Assembly: GCF_012999535.1 (NCBI RefSeq)
Contig: NZ_JABBWV010000015.1
Span: 62,001-126,000 of the forward strand
Origin: Microbispora sp. H11081
Lineage (GTDB): Bacteria; Actinomycetota; Actinomycetes; Streptosporangiales; Streptosporangiaceae
Direction: 5' to 3'
DNA length: 64,000 bases
Position numbers and translations under genes: made by a program. Position 1 is the first letter of the stretch, and every line of letters starts with the position of its first letter. This document shows positions 52,935 through 61,778 of the stretch, piece after piece. The notes under the pieces are model-generated. The model was not told where the DNA came from, did not search any database, and saw nothing but the letters and a program-made list of their open reading frames with translations.

Positions 52935-53756
52935 GTGAAGCCTGCGGTCGCGGGATGCGTCGGGGTGCTCGCCGCGGCGAACGTGCTCAACAACCGGATC
53001 GCCAGGCGGTGGGCGCCGGTGACCTCGGCGGTCGCGACGGGGACGCTGCTGGTGGTCGCCAGGCGTGCGGGGCTGACCTGGCACGAGCTGGGCTTCCGCG
53101 ACGCCCGCGCCGGTGCGGTGACCGGGGGCGCGCTCGCCGCCGCCGTCGCCGCCGGGTACGCCGCCGGGGTGGCGCTGCCCCGCACCCGGCCGTTGTTCAA
53201 GGACCAGCGGGCGCTGGCGCTGTCTCGCCGCCGCGTGCTGGAGGAGGCGCTGGTCCAGGTGCCCTTCGGGACCGTGCTGCTGGAGGAGGTGGGCTTCCGC
53301 GGTGTGCTGCCCGCCCTGCTCGGCCGCGTCATGCCCGCGCGTGCGGCGGTCGCCGGCTCGGCCGCGCTGTTCGGGCTGTGGCACGTGCTGCCCGCGCTCG
53401 ACATGGCCAGGGCCAACCCCGCCCTCGGCCGGCTGACCGCGGGGGAGACCCCGGCCGAGGCCGCCGGCCCGGTCGATCCGGAGCGGCCCGTACGGGCGGG
53501 ACGCGGGCGGGCAGGACACGGCCTGCGGACAGGAGGGCCCGAGGCAGGACGGCCGGCGGAGGCGGGACGGCTGGTGGCGGGGACGGTGGTGTCCACCGCG
53601 GTCGCCGGGCTCGGGTTCCACGCCCTGCGGCACCGAGCCGGGCTGCTCGCCCCCGCGCTGCTCCACCTGGCGACCAACTCCCTCGGCTACGCCGCCGCCC
53701 GGGTGGCCAGCCGCCTGGATCAGCCCTCGCGGGGGTCGGCCAGGCCGGTCCGGTAG
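52935..53756 (+). CDS. CPBP-family intramembrane metalloprotease
   Basis: 273 aa from GTG 52935, with GGAGGAC upstream. Motif 1 LLEEVGFRGVLPALL (EExxxR), motif 2 FGLWHVLPALD, motif 3 LLHLATNSLGY, on six to seven hydrophobic helices. A hydrophilic Gly/Arg insert (about residues 180-215) lies between motifs 2 and 3, which is longer than usual. Related to type II CAAX proteases. The 3' end overlaps the convergent response regulator by 37 bp. Confidence 0.9.
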   Translation: MKPAVAGCVGVLAAANVLNNRIARRWAPVTSAVATGTLLVVARRAGLTWHELGFRDARAGAVTGGALAAAVAAGYAAGVALPRTRPLFKDQRALALSRRRVLEEALVQVPFGTVLLEEVGFRGVLPALLGRVMPARAAVAGSAALFGLWHVLPALDMARANPALGRLTAGETPAEAAGPVDPERPVRAGRGRAGHGLRTGGPEAGRPAEAGRLVAGTVVSTAVAGLGFHALRHRAGLLAPALLHLATNSLGYAAARVASRLDQPSRGSARPVR

Positions 53757-54478
53757 GCGTACGCGACCGCTTGGGCCCGGTCCCGGAGGCGGGCCTTCGC
53801 GAAGAGGTTGTTGATGTGCGTCTTGACCGTGGCCTCGCTGACGAACAGGGCCTGCGCGATCTCGCCGTTCGACAGGCCGTGCGCGATGAGCCGCAGGACC
53901 TCCGCCTCGCGTGGCGTCAGCCCGTCCGGCGGTGTCCCGGTCCTCCCTGTGCCCGCTGCCGTCCCGGTGTCCGTCGGCCTCCCAGTGCCTGCCGGCCTCC
54001 CGGTGCCGTGCGAGCGGGGAGCCGGTGCGGGGACGGGGCCGGGGGCCCGCGCGGGCGGCTCTGTGACGGCGTTCAGCAGGCGGCGCTGCACGCCGGGGTC
54101 GAACTGGGCGTCGCCGTTCATCACCGTGGTCACGGCGCGGGCGATCTCCTCCGCGTCCGCGCTCTTGGTGAGGAAGCCGCGCGCCCCCGCCCGCAGGGCG
54201 GCGAAGACCGACTCGTCGTCGGTGTACGTCGTGAGCACCACGACCTGGGTGCCGGGGAAGCGGGCGCGGATCGCGCGGGTGGCCTCCACACCGTCCATCC
54301 TGGGCATGCGCAGGTCCATGAGCACCACGTCGGGCCGGTGGTCCGCGACCAGTCGGAGCGCGGCCTCGCCGTCGCCCGCCGACCCCACGACCTCGATCTC
54401 CGGCAGCAGGCCGAGCAGCAGCACGAGCCCTTCGCGTACGACCGACTGGTCGTCGACCACGAGCACGCGGGCGGTCAC
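53720..54478 (-). CDS. LuxR-family response regulator with long linker
   Basis: 252 aa. Receiver: VLVVDDQSVVREGL, Asp in DVVLMDLRMPRMDG, Lys in GFLTKSADAEE. A 45-residue Pro/Gly/Thr linker, encoded by repetitive DNA near 53935-54010, separates it from the helix-turn-helix LTPREAEVLRLIAHGLSNGE. The linker is unusually long for this family. Start overlaps the kinase stop by 4 bp. Confidence 0.93.
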   Translation of the reverse strand: MTARVLVVDDQSVVREGLVLLLGLLPEIEVVGSAGDGEAALRLVADHRPDVVLMDLRMPRMDGVEATRAIRARFPGTQVVVLTTYTDDESVFAALRAGARGFLTKSADAEEIARAVTTVMNGDAQFDPGVQRRLLNAVTEPPARAPGPVPAPAPRSHGTGRPAGTGRPTDTGTAAGTGRTGTPPDGLTPREAEVLRLIAHGLSNGEIAQALFVSEATVKTHINNLFAKARLRDRAQAVAYAYRTGLADPREG

Positions 54479-55632
54479 GCCGGCATCCGCAGTCTGACCC
54501 GGAAGCCGTCCTCCGTCTCGCCGGCCTCCAGGGCGCCGCCGAGAAGCTCGGCCCGTTCGCGCATGCCCACGAGACCGTATCCTCCACCCGGCGTTCCCGG
54601 CTGGTCGCTCGGGGGGTTAACGACCTCCAGTTCGCACGCTCCGTCGCGGAAGTCCAGCCGCAGGGCGACGGGGGAGCCGGGCGCGTGCCGCCGCACGTTG
54701 GTGACGGCCTCCTGCGCGGTACGGATCACCGCGAGCTCGATCTCCGGGGGCAGGCGGCGTCGCGGGCCCAGGATGTCGAGCGTGCACTCCGTGCCGGTGG
54801 CCTGGCGGAACTCCTCGGCGAGCGCGTCCAGGGCGGAGGGGAGCGGCGGCGTGTCGTCCCGCAGCGCGGCGACGGCCCTGCGGGCCTCCTCCAGGCCGTT
54901 CTTGGCCAGTTCGCGGGCGCGTTCGACCCGGTCGAGCGCCTCCGTGGACCGGTCGGCGCGCAGCAGCAGCCGGGCGCCCTCCAGATGCACGATCTGCGCC
55001 GACAGGGAGTGCGCGAGGATGTCGTGGATCTCCCTGGCGATCCGGGCGCGCTCGGCAAGCACGGCCTCGCCCTCCTGGGCGGCGGCGGCGGCCCTGCGCT
55101 GTTTGACGGCGTAGGCGACCGCGAAGACCACGCAGATCGAGACGCACAGGCCGAGGTCGCGCTGCCGCGCCTCGGGGGAGACCGGCGGCAGCAGTCCGAT
55201 GGCGCTCGATCCCAGGCCCGTCAGGGCCAGCAGCAGGAGCGGCAGCGACCATCTCAGCGGATGCCGTACGGCGGCGGCCCCGACGGCGAACATGAGCACG
55301 GCGACGGCCGGGCTGCTGTCCGAGACCATGTCGAGGGCGATGGCCGCCACGATGGTGAGCCCGACGAGGACGGCCTCCGCCGGCCCGCCGTTCCAGCGTC
55401 CCGGCAGGATCGGCCGCAGCCGGATGACGACCATGAGGGACAGCGTCACGGCGATCGCGGCGGTCAGCGCGCTGATGGCGAGCCGGTCGCCGTTCAGGCC
55501 GAACCCCGGATGGCCGGTCGCCTGCCCGCCGACCAGCAGGGCGATCACAGCCAGCCGCAGGAACACGCCGGCGATCGCGTTCCTGCGGCTGGACTCTCGG
55601 CCGGCCTGGACATAGCCGTCACGACTGGGCAC
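54475..55632 (-). CDS. Sensor histidine kinase, HisKA_3 type
   Basis: 385 aa from GTG 55632. Five or six membrane helices, dimerisation box ERARIAREIHDILAHSLSAQ, ATPase motifs IRTAQEAVTNVRRHA and GYGLVGMRERAELLG. Forms a two-component pair with the following regulator and a three-gene operon with the membrane protein whose stop lies 9 bp upstream. Signal unknown. Confidence 0.92.
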   Translation of the reverse strand: MPSRDGYVQAGRESSRRNAIAGVFLRLAVIALLVGGQATGHPGFGLNGDRLAISALTAAIAVTLSLMVVIRLRPILPGRWNGGPAEAVLVGLTIVAAIALDMVSDSSPAVAVLMFAVGAAAVRHPLRWSLPLLLLALTGLGSSAIGLLPPVSPEARQRDLGLCVSICVVFAVAYAVKQRRAAAAAQEGEAVLAERARIAREIHDILAHSLSAQIVHLEGARLLLRADRSTEALDRVERARELAKNGLEEARRAVAALRDDTPPLPSALDALAEEFRQATGTECTLDILGPRRRLPPEIELAVIRTAQEAVTNVRRHAPGSPVALRLDFRDGACELEVVNPPSDQPGTPGGGYGLVGMRERAELLGGALEAGETEDGFRVRLRMPA

Positions 55633-55641
55633 GTCCCGACG

Positions 55642-56130
55642 TTAGCGGGCCGTCTGGATGCCCGATGCGGGGCCGGTGGGCAGGGCGTTCGCCCGCCGGG
55701 CGACGACGAGGAACTGCACGCCGAGAGTCACCCCGACGAACAGGAGCACGGAGTTCTGCGACGAGGCGAGGCCGAGGAAGGAGGTGAGGGCCATCATCGC
55801 GACCCGGACGGCGATGGAGCCCACCCAGGCGATGAGGGTCGGGACGCCGCCCTGCGCCCACGCCACGCCGCGCTGGTCACGCCACACGCGCGTCGTCATG
55901 GCCCGCAGCACGCCAAGACCGGCGGCCACGAGGAGTTCCGCGACGAGCACCGCGATGCTCAGGGACGCGTGACCGGCGTCGACGAGCCCGCCGCCGCTGA
56001 GGCCGGCCAGGATCATCACGGCGGCGATGATCGCCCCCACGGGCCTGGCGACGGGCCTCGGCCTCATCTGCCGATAGATCACGACGGCGACGACGACGAG
56101 GGTGAGGGCGACGATCTGTGTGGTTTCCAT
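55642..56130 (-). CDS. Four-helix membrane protein
   Basis: 162 aa. Hydrophobic helices at about residues 5-20, 32-48, 58-75 and 98-145, with a basic patch YRQMRPRPVARPVG. Resembles DUF1453-like membrane proteins, not certain. First gene of an operon with the kinase and regulator, so it may take part in sensing or be the regulated product. Confidence 0.75.
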   Translation of the reverse strand: METTQIVALTLVVVAVVIYRQMRPRPVARPVGAIIAAVMILAGLSGGGLVDAGHASLSIAVLVAELLVAAGLGVLRAMTTRVWRDQRGVAWAQGGVPTLIAWVGSIAVRVAMMALTSFLGLASSQNSVLLFVGVTLGVQFLVVARRANALPTGPASGIQTAR

Positions 56131-56352
56131 GCGCTCGACGGTAGGAATATCGGGCGCGCACCGGATCGGCGCGAGGGTGGAGAACAGGGGTGGAGATCAG
56201 GCGATCTCCACCCCCGGGTGGACGAGGCCCATGGGAGAGCGGCGAGGCGGGCTGGGTGGGGGATCGACGAGGGGTTGCGTGTCGGGGGCGTCGGTAGTCC
56301 CTGGGGTGTCGCGGCTTTGGGGCGGCGGCGCGCCCCGCTTGGATGCCGGGGC

Positions 56353-57072
56353 TCAGGCGGTGTTGATCCGCTGGAACGCCTCCGCGTACGAGCCCTCGGG
56401 GAGGCCCGCGGCGGCGGCGTGGCCGGAGAGCCAGCCCTTGACCATGCCGTCGAGGTCGGGGATGTGCGCGGTCTGGCTCTCGTGCGCCCGCAGCGCCGCG
56501 ATCTTGCGGTCCACGGTGGCGGTGACGTCGACGTAGTGGTTGACGGTCATGCCGCCCGTGAGCCACACCTCGCGGACGGTCCAGGCTTCGAGCCCTTCGT
56601 CGGTCAGCAGTTCGGGGAAGGCGTACGGGTTGCGCGCGTCGGGGTAGACCGCGTCGAGGGTGGCGCCGCCGACGGCGCGGTGGTCGGGGTGGCTGGGGCC
56701 GAGCCGCTCGTAGTTACGGTCGGGGCTCGACGTGACGACCAGGTCGGGGCGCACCTGGCGGATCACGCGTGCGATGTCCCGCCGCAGGCCGAGCGTCTGC
56801 TCGACCATGCCGTCCTGGTAGCCCAGGAAGCGCAGGTCGCCGACGCCCACGCACTTGGCCGCGGCGGTCTGCTCGGCGCGGCGCAGCGCCGCCATGCCGC
56901 CGTTGTCCACCGCCCGGTCGAACCCGCCCGCGTCGCCATTGGTGACCAGGCAGTACACGACCTCCGCGCCGGAGTCGGTCAGCCTCGCGACCGTTCCCGC
57001 GCCGCCGAAGTCGATGTCGTCGGGGTGTGCGACGACCACCAGCACCTTCTTGATTTCCGCCTCGTCCAGCAC
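56353..57072 (-). CDS. PIG-L family N-acetylglucosaminyl deacetylase-like protein
   Basis: 239 aa from GTG 57072, chosen because GAGGAGG (57079-57085) precedes it; ATG 57087 is inside that region. Zinc motif VVVAHPDDIDFGGAGTVAR, then LGPSHPDHRAVGGATLDAV. The family includes MshB and Mca of mycothiol metabolism and sugar deacetylases. The exact substrate is not visible. Divergent from pcrA. Confidence 0.9.
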   Translation of the reverse strand: MLDEAEIKKVLVVVAHPDDIDFGGAGTVARLTDSGAEVVYCLVTNGDAGGFDRAVDNGGMAALRRAEQTAAAKCVGVGDLRFLGYQDGMVEQTLGLRRDIARVIRQVRPDLVVTSSPDRNYERLGPSHPDHRAVGGATLDAVYPDARNPYAFPELLTDEGLEAWTVREVWLTGGMTVNHYVDVTATVDRKIAALRAHESQTAHIPDLDGMVKGWLSGHAAAAGLPEGSYAEAFQRINTA

Positions 57073-57153
57073 GTGCGACCTCCTCATTGTGTGGCACATC
57101 ACCTTAAACGTGACTTGCCGGGCGAGTGGGCCCCGGATGTCGGTGCGCGGCCA

Positions 57154-57159
57154 TAACCT
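57154..57159 (+). promoter_or_regulatory. pcrA -10 box, probably leaderless
   Basis: TAACCT ends seven bases before GTG 57167. An AGGAGG directly abuts that GTG with no spacer, which is unusable as a ribosome site, so a leaderless message is the simplest reading. Confidence 0.45.
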
Positions 57160-57166
57160 AAGGAGG

Positions 57167-59410
57167 GTGTCCACCCGAGCCGCCACTCATCCATTGCTCG
57201 ACGGCCTCAACCCGCAGCAGCGGGACGCCGTCATCCACCAGGGCAGCCCGCTGCTGATCGTCGCCGGGGCCGGCTCCGGAAAGACCAGGGTGCTGACGCA
57301 CCGTGTCGCGTACCTGCTGGCGGAGCGCGGTGTCCAGCCGGGGGAGATCCTCGCGATCACCTTCACCAACAAGGCCGCCCGCGAGATGAAGGAGCGGGTC
57401 GACAAGCTCGTCGGGCCGCGGTCCAGGGCCATGTGGGTCATGACGTTCCACAGCGCCTGCGTACGGATCCTGCGGCGCGAGGCGAAGCGGCTGGGCTTCA
57501 CCTCCAGCTTCTCGATCTACGACCAGGCCGACTCCCAGCGGCTCATGGCGATGGTGTGCCGCGAGCTCGACCTCGACCCCAAGCGCTACCCGCCGCGGTC
57601 CTTCTCCGCGCAGGTCAGCAACTTCAAGAACGAGCTGATCGACTACGAGACGGCGGCCGACCGGGCCTCGACCCACCTGGAGCGCACGCTCGCGGAGGCG
57701 TACCGCACCTACCAGCGGCGGCTCACCGAGGCCGGCGCGATGGACTTCGACGACCTGATCATGCTGACGGTCACGCTGTTCCAGCTCTTCCCCGACGTGG
57801 CGGAGCACTACCGGCGGCGGTTCCGGCACGTGATGGTCGACGAGTACCAGGACACCAACCACGCGCAGTACATGCTGATCCGCGAGATGGTCGGGCGGCC
57901 CGAGGTGCGCACCGCCGACGGCGACGTGGTGCGGGAGGGTGTGGAGCCCTCGGAACTGGTGGTCGTCGGCGACGCCGACCAGTCGATCTACGCGTTCCGC
58001 GGCGCGACTATCCGCAACATCCTGGAGTTCGAGCGCGACTACCCCGACGCGCGGACGATCCTGCTGGAGCAGAACTACCGCTCCACGCAGACGATCCTGA
58101 ACGCCGCCAACGCGGTCATCTCCCGCAACGAGGGCCGCAAGCCGAAGAACCTGTGGTCCGACCAGGGCGCGGGACCGAAGATCATCGGATACGCCGCCGA
58201 CAACGAGCACGACGAGGCCATGTTCGTCGCGCAGGAGGTCGACCGGCTCGGCGACGACCACGGGGTCGTCCCCGGCGACGTGGCGGTCTTCTACCGCACG
58301 AACGCCGCCTCCCGGGTGTTCGAGGAGATCTTCATCCGCACCGGCCTGCCGTACAAGGTCGTGGGCGGGGTGCGCTTCTACGAGCGCAAGGAGGTCAAGG
58401 ACCTGCTCGCCTACCTGCGGGTCCTGGCCAACCCGAACGACACGGTGTCGCTGCGGCGCATCCTCAACGTGCCCAAGCGCGGCATCGGCGACCGCGCCGA
58501 GGCGATGGTCGAGGCTTTCGCCAACCGGGAGCGCATCGGCTTCTGGGAGGCGTTACGCCGTGCAGACGAGGCGCCGGGGGTGGCCACCCGCTCGCTCAAC
58601 GCGATCCGCGACTTCGTCACGATGCTCGACGAACTGCGCGCCAAGGAGCTTCCGCTGTCGGACCTGGCGGAGGAGGTGCTGAGCGCCACCGGCTACCGCA
58701 CGGAGCTGGAAACCTCGGGCGACCCGCAGGACGAGAGCCGGCTGGAGAACCTCAACGAGCTGATCTCGGTGGCCGCCGAGTTCGAGGAGGCCAACCCCGA
58801 GGGCACGCTCGTCGACTTCCTGGAGCAGGTCTCGCTGGTCGCCGACGCCGACCAGATCCCGGACGGCGACGACCACGGCGGCGTGGTCACGCTGATGACC
58901 CTGCACACCGCCAAGGGCCTGGAGTTCCCCGTGGTGTTCCTCACGGGCATGGAGGACGGCGTCTTCCCGCACATGCGCTCGCTGAGCGACCCCAAGGAAC
59001 TGGAGGAGGAGCGCAGGCTGGCGTACGTCGGCATCACCCGGGCCAGGGAGCGGCTCTACCTGTCGAGGTCGGCGGTCCGCTCGGCGTGGGGCGCGCCGTC
59101 GTTCAACCCGGCCTCGCGCTTCCTGTCCGAGGTGCCCGGCGACCTGGTCGAGTGGCGCGGCGACCCGGGCAAGACCGCCTGGTCCGCCGCGACCTCCCGC
59201 CCGGCCGCCCGTACGGCTCCCGCGCAGAGGGCCGGAGGCCGGCAGGTTCCGAACCTGTCGCCGGGCGACCGGGTCACCCACGACACCTTCGGGCTCGGCA
59301 CCGTGGTGGCGGTGGACGGTCAGGCGGAGAAGACCCGTGTGAAGATCGACTTCGGGAGCGAGGGCGAGAAGACGCTGCTGCTCGCCTACGCGCCGATCGA
59401 CAAGCTCTGA
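57167..59410 (+). CDS. pcrA: ATP-dependent DNA helicase PcrA/UvrD
   Basis: 747 aa from GTG 57167; ATG 57137 is an alternative that adds ten residues. SF1 helicase: LNPQQRDAVIHQGSPLLIVA, Walker A GAGSGKTRVLTHR, Walker B VMVDEYQDTNHAQY, GDADQSIYAFRGA, LEQNYRS, motif V TLHTAKGLEFPVVF, motif VI YVGITRARERLYL. The C-terminal Tudor-like RNA-polymerase-binding end (LSPGDRVTHDTFGLGTVV) is present. Works in repair and replication restart. The stop lies in a 14-bp tandem duplication. Confidence 0.97.
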   Translation: MSTRAATHPLLDGLNPQQRDAVIHQGSPLLIVAGAGSGKTRVLTHRVAYLLAERGVQPGEILAITFTNKAAREMKERVDKLVGPRSRAMWVMTFHSACVRILRREAKRLGFTSSFSIYDQADSQRLMAMVCRELDLDPKRYPPRSFSAQVSNFKNELIDYETAADRASTHLERTLAEAYRTYQRRLTEAGAMDFDDLIMLTVTLFQLFPDVAEHYRRRFRHVMVDEYQDTNHAQYMLIREMVGRPEVRTADGDVVREGVEPSELVVVGDADQSIYAFRGATIRNILEFERDYPDARTILLEQNYRSTQTILNAANAVISRNEGRKPKNLWSDQGAGPKIIGYAADNEHDEAMFVAQEVDRLGDDHGVVPGDVAVFYRTNAASRVFEEIFIRTGLPYKVVGGVRFYERKEVKDLLAYLRVLANPNDTVSLRRILNVPKRGIGDRAEAMVEAFANRERIGFWEALRRADEAPGVATRSLNAIRDFVTMLDELRAKELPLSDLAEEVLSATGYRTELETSGDPQDESRLENLNELISVAAEFEEANPEGTLVDFLEQVSLVADADQIPDGDDHGGVVTLMTLHTAKGLEFPVVFLTGMEDGVFPHMRSLSDPKELEEERRLAYVGITRARERLYLSRSAVRSAWGAPSFNPASRFLSEVPGDLVEWRGDPGKTAWSAATSRPAARTAPAQRAGGRQVPNLSPGDRVTHDTFGLGTVVAVDGQAEKTRVKIDFGSEGEKTLLLAYAPIDKL

Positions 59411-59422
59411 TCGACAAGCTCT
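59395..59422 (+). repeat. 14-bp tandem duplication spanning the pcrA stop
   Basis: GATCGACAAGCTCT at 59395-59408 is repeated at 59409-59422. The stop TGA (59408-59410) is formed at the junction, and the second unit would encode the same last residues. Confidence 0.9.
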
Positions 59423-59504
59423 GATCGCGTCCAGGGGGCCGCGGCCGGTGGCTGTGTCGCGGGCGGCGGCGTCCGTAAGACCGCGGCCGGTGGGCGTAAG
59501 CGAA

Positions 59505-59544
59505 ACGGCCGGCCCCGGGGGGAGACCCACCCGGGACCGGCCGT
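59505..59544. terminator. Bidirectional terminator between pcrA and a convergent secreted-protein gene
   Basis: ACGGCCGGCCCCGGG (59505-59519) pairs with 59530-59544 with one mismatch; a further GGG/CCC pair can form in the 10-base loop. No T-run. It sits between convergent genes. Confidence 0.65.
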
Positions 59545-59607
59545 CGATGGCCTGTGCCGCGCGAGGGGTTCGGTCGCGCGGCGTTCACTCACATCCGGTC
59601 GTGCGGC

Positions 59608-60525
59608 TCAGTTGGGCAGGATGACGGTGCCCTGCGTGTCCGGCACGTCGCCGTCGATGTCGTTCAGCCCGGCGACCTTGCTCTTCGGCGGCGCCTTGAC
59701 CGTGACCTTCTTGCCCCAGCCGGCGAACGTGATGACGTCGGACAGGCTGAAGGCGACGGAGTCGTCCTCGAGCTTCATCGTCAGCTCGGCGCTGGCCGAG
59801 GCGCGGCGGACGAGCTGGTCGGCGCCGATCCACAGCTTCCAGGACACCATGGTCTTGCCCGGGTTGGCGCCCAGGCCGGCGAAGCTGTCCTTGATGCCCG
59901 GGTTGGTCTTCATGAGCTGCGACAGCGTGATGGTGCCGCGGTAGAGGGTGGTATTGGCGCCGTTGACGCTGCCGCCAGGCCCCTTGGCCTTGGTGGTCGC
60001 GAGGACCGTCTTCAGGCTGCGCCAGTCGGCGGGGTTGACGAACTCGCCCAGGCTCACCGAGGAGCCCGGCCGCTGGCCGGGGACGCGCAGCCAGGTCTTG
60101 CCCTCGGGCAGCAGGCTGGAGTAGAACCCGCCGGAGAGGTAGCCCGTGCTGCCGATGACGATGACGCGGAGGGGCTTCTCCGCCTCCTTCAGGTCCTCGT
60201 TCTCCTCCTTCAGCAGCTCGTTGTACTTGAGCTTCTGCGTGCTGTCGGAGGCGACGACGCCGGAGCGGCCGAAGGCGAGGCCGCCGTTCGCGGTGAATTT
60301 GATCGCGGTGATGCCGGCGAAGCGCATCGTGCCCGTGGAGACGTACCGCACGCCGTGGCCGGCGACGTAGTGCTTGCGCAGCGCCGCGACCGGGTCGGCG
60401 GCGGCCTGGGCCTGCGCGGGGGTCTGCGCCCGCGCGGGGGTTTGAGCCTGCGCGGGGGCGGCGACGGCGGGCGCCACGAGCGCGGCCGTTGCGGCGCACG
60501 CCAGCGCCATGATTGCTCGCTTCAA
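59608..60525 (-). CDS. Secreted protein of unknown function, TTG start
   Basis: 305 aa if started at TTG 60525, which has GGGAGGA at 6-7 bases; ATG 60510 lacks a site and would remove the Lys-Arg head of the signal peptide. Signal: KRAIMALACAATAALVAP with AQA cleavage, then an Ala/Gln/Thr repeat (AQTPARAQTPAQAQA). The mature part has strands such as RYVSTGTMRFAGITAIKF and VSWKLWIGADQLVRRAS, reminiscent of LolA/LppX-type lipid-carrier folds, low certainty. Confidence 0.7.
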   Translation of the reverse strand: MKRAIMALACAATAALVAPAVAAPAQAQTPARAQTPAQAQAAADPVAALRKHYVAGHGVRYVSTGTMRFAGITAIKFTANGGLAFGRSGVVASDSTQKLKYNELLKEENEDLKEAEKPLRVIVIGSTGYLSGGFYSSLLPEGKTWLRVPGQRPGSSVSLGEFVNPADWRSLKTVLATTKAKGPGGSVNGANTTLYRGTITLSQLMKTNPGIKDSFAGLGANPGKTMVSWKLWIGADQLVRRASASAELTMKLEDDSVAFSLSDVITFAGWGKKVTVKAPPKSKVAGLNDIDGDVPDTQGTVILPN

Positions 60526-60663
60526 GGTGAATCCTCCCGTAGTTGCCCTCATGATCGAGAGGGCAGCTCGGAAATCTTCGCGATGTCTGGTCACAGCAAT
60601 GTCACGAAATTCCACATTTTTTGTGAGTTTCCAGGTCATTGCGGGGTATGCGGCCTGATTATC

Positions 60664-60678
60664 ATTTCGCCGCGAAAT
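60664..60678. promoter_or_regulatory. Palindrome in front of the MarR gene
   Basis: ATTTCGC-C-GCGAAAT is a perfect 15-bp palindrome, 20 bp before the MarR start and in the divergent gap with the secreted-protein gene. Likely autoregulatory operator. Confidence 0.55.
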
Positions 60679-60698
60679 GTTCGTAGCGAAAGGGCGTC

Positions 60699-61142
60699 AT
60701 GGAGGAGAAAACGGCGGTCGAGGAGATATCCCGGCTCTATCCCACGGTCCACCGGCGTCTGCGTACGTCCAGCCGCCTGCTGCCTGGCCGTGACCTGACC
60801 GCCCGCATGGCGTCGGTCCTGTGTTACCTGATGTCGTGCGGGCCGCTCACCGTGGGCGACCTGGCCGCGCGTCTGCGGCTGTCGCGCGCGGCGACCACCG
60901 AATTGCTCGACCGCGTCGAGATCCGGGGGCTCGCCGAACGGACGCGCGACGAGCGTGACCGGCGGCGCGTCTACGTACGGATCACCGAGCGGGGGCGTGC
61001 CGCCGCGGGCGCGGACGGCGACGTCGACGCGCCCGACGACGACCCGCTCGCGACGGCCGTGCGCATGATGACCCCGCAGGAGAGGCAGGGGCTGGTGGAC
61101 GGCCTGCGCGCGCTGCTCAGGGAGCGGCCCGCGATCGGCTGA
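60699..61142 (+). CDS. MarR-family transcriptional regulator
   Basis: 147 aa. Winged helix: [40 protein letters not shown], wing [20 protein letters not shown]. Acidic stretch ([11 protein letters not shown]) before the C-terminal helix. Divergent from the secreted-protein gene; a 15-bp palindrome lies just upstream. Confidence 0.9.
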   Translation: MEEKTAVEEISRLYPTVHRRLRTSSRLLPGRDLTARMASVLCYLMSCGPLTVGDLAARLRLSRAATTELLDRVEIRGLAERTRDERDRRRVYVRITERGRAAAGADGDVDAPDDDPLATAVRMMTPQERQGLVDGLRALLRERPAIG

Positions 61143-61218
61143 CGAGGGGCCGTTCCCCGGGGATGCGGGGCGCGGCGGTTACGCTTCGGGCAGCGAGCAC
61201 CATCTGCGGGAGGTCGTC

Positions 61219-61620
61219 ATGGCAGGCAGGATTCGGGTCGTCATCGCAAAGCCGGGGCTCGACGGGCACGACCGCGGGGTCAAGGTGGTGGCGAGGGCGC
61301 TGCGCGACGCGGGCATGGAAGTCATCTATACGGGGCTGCACCAGACGCCGGAGCAGATCGTTCGTACGGCGGTCCAGGAGGACGCGGCGGCCATCGGGCT
61401 GTCCATCCTGTCCGGCGCCCACATGACGCTGTTCGCCCGGCTCTTCGAGGTGCTGCGTGAGGAGGGCGCCGATGACATCGTGGTATTCGGCGGTGGAATC
61501 ATTCCCGATTCTGACATTCCCGAATTGCACAAGATGGGGGTGGCCAGAATCTTCACGCCGGGGGCCACGACGCAGGAGATCGTGGAATGGGTCCGTTCGG
61601 CGGTTCCAGCCACCGTTTAG
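61219..61620 (+). CDS. Stand-alone B12-binding subunit of an acyl-CoA mutase (IcmB-like)
   Basis: 133 aa, with GGGAGG at 61208. Complete cobalamin-binding domain: [20 protein letters not shown] (DxHxxG with the cobalt-ligand His), [26 protein letters not shown]. Such separate small subunits belong to isobutyryl-CoA mutase or related mutases; the large subunit is not in the window. It lies 158 bp before sucC, so its product links branched or propionate-type acyl-CoA flux to succinyl-CoA. Confidence 0.88.
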   Translation: MAGRIRVVIAKPGLDGHDRGVKVVARALRDAGMEVIYTGLHQTPEQIVRTAVQEDAAAIGLSILSGAHMTLFARLFEVLREEGADDIVVFGGGIIPDSDIPELHKMGVARIFTPGATTQEIVEWVRSAVPATV

Positions 61621-61778
61621 GCCATTTGCCCAACCTTGCCGTACTTGAGGGTTGTTGGCAAGGCTCGGGTGGGACCCGATGACGTGGTCACGCCGGCACG
61701 GGGACTAGGCTTCATGCGCGGAAACGTCGGGCGGGAACGACGGCGCCCGGCCTCGGACATCAAAAGGGACGGACCCTC

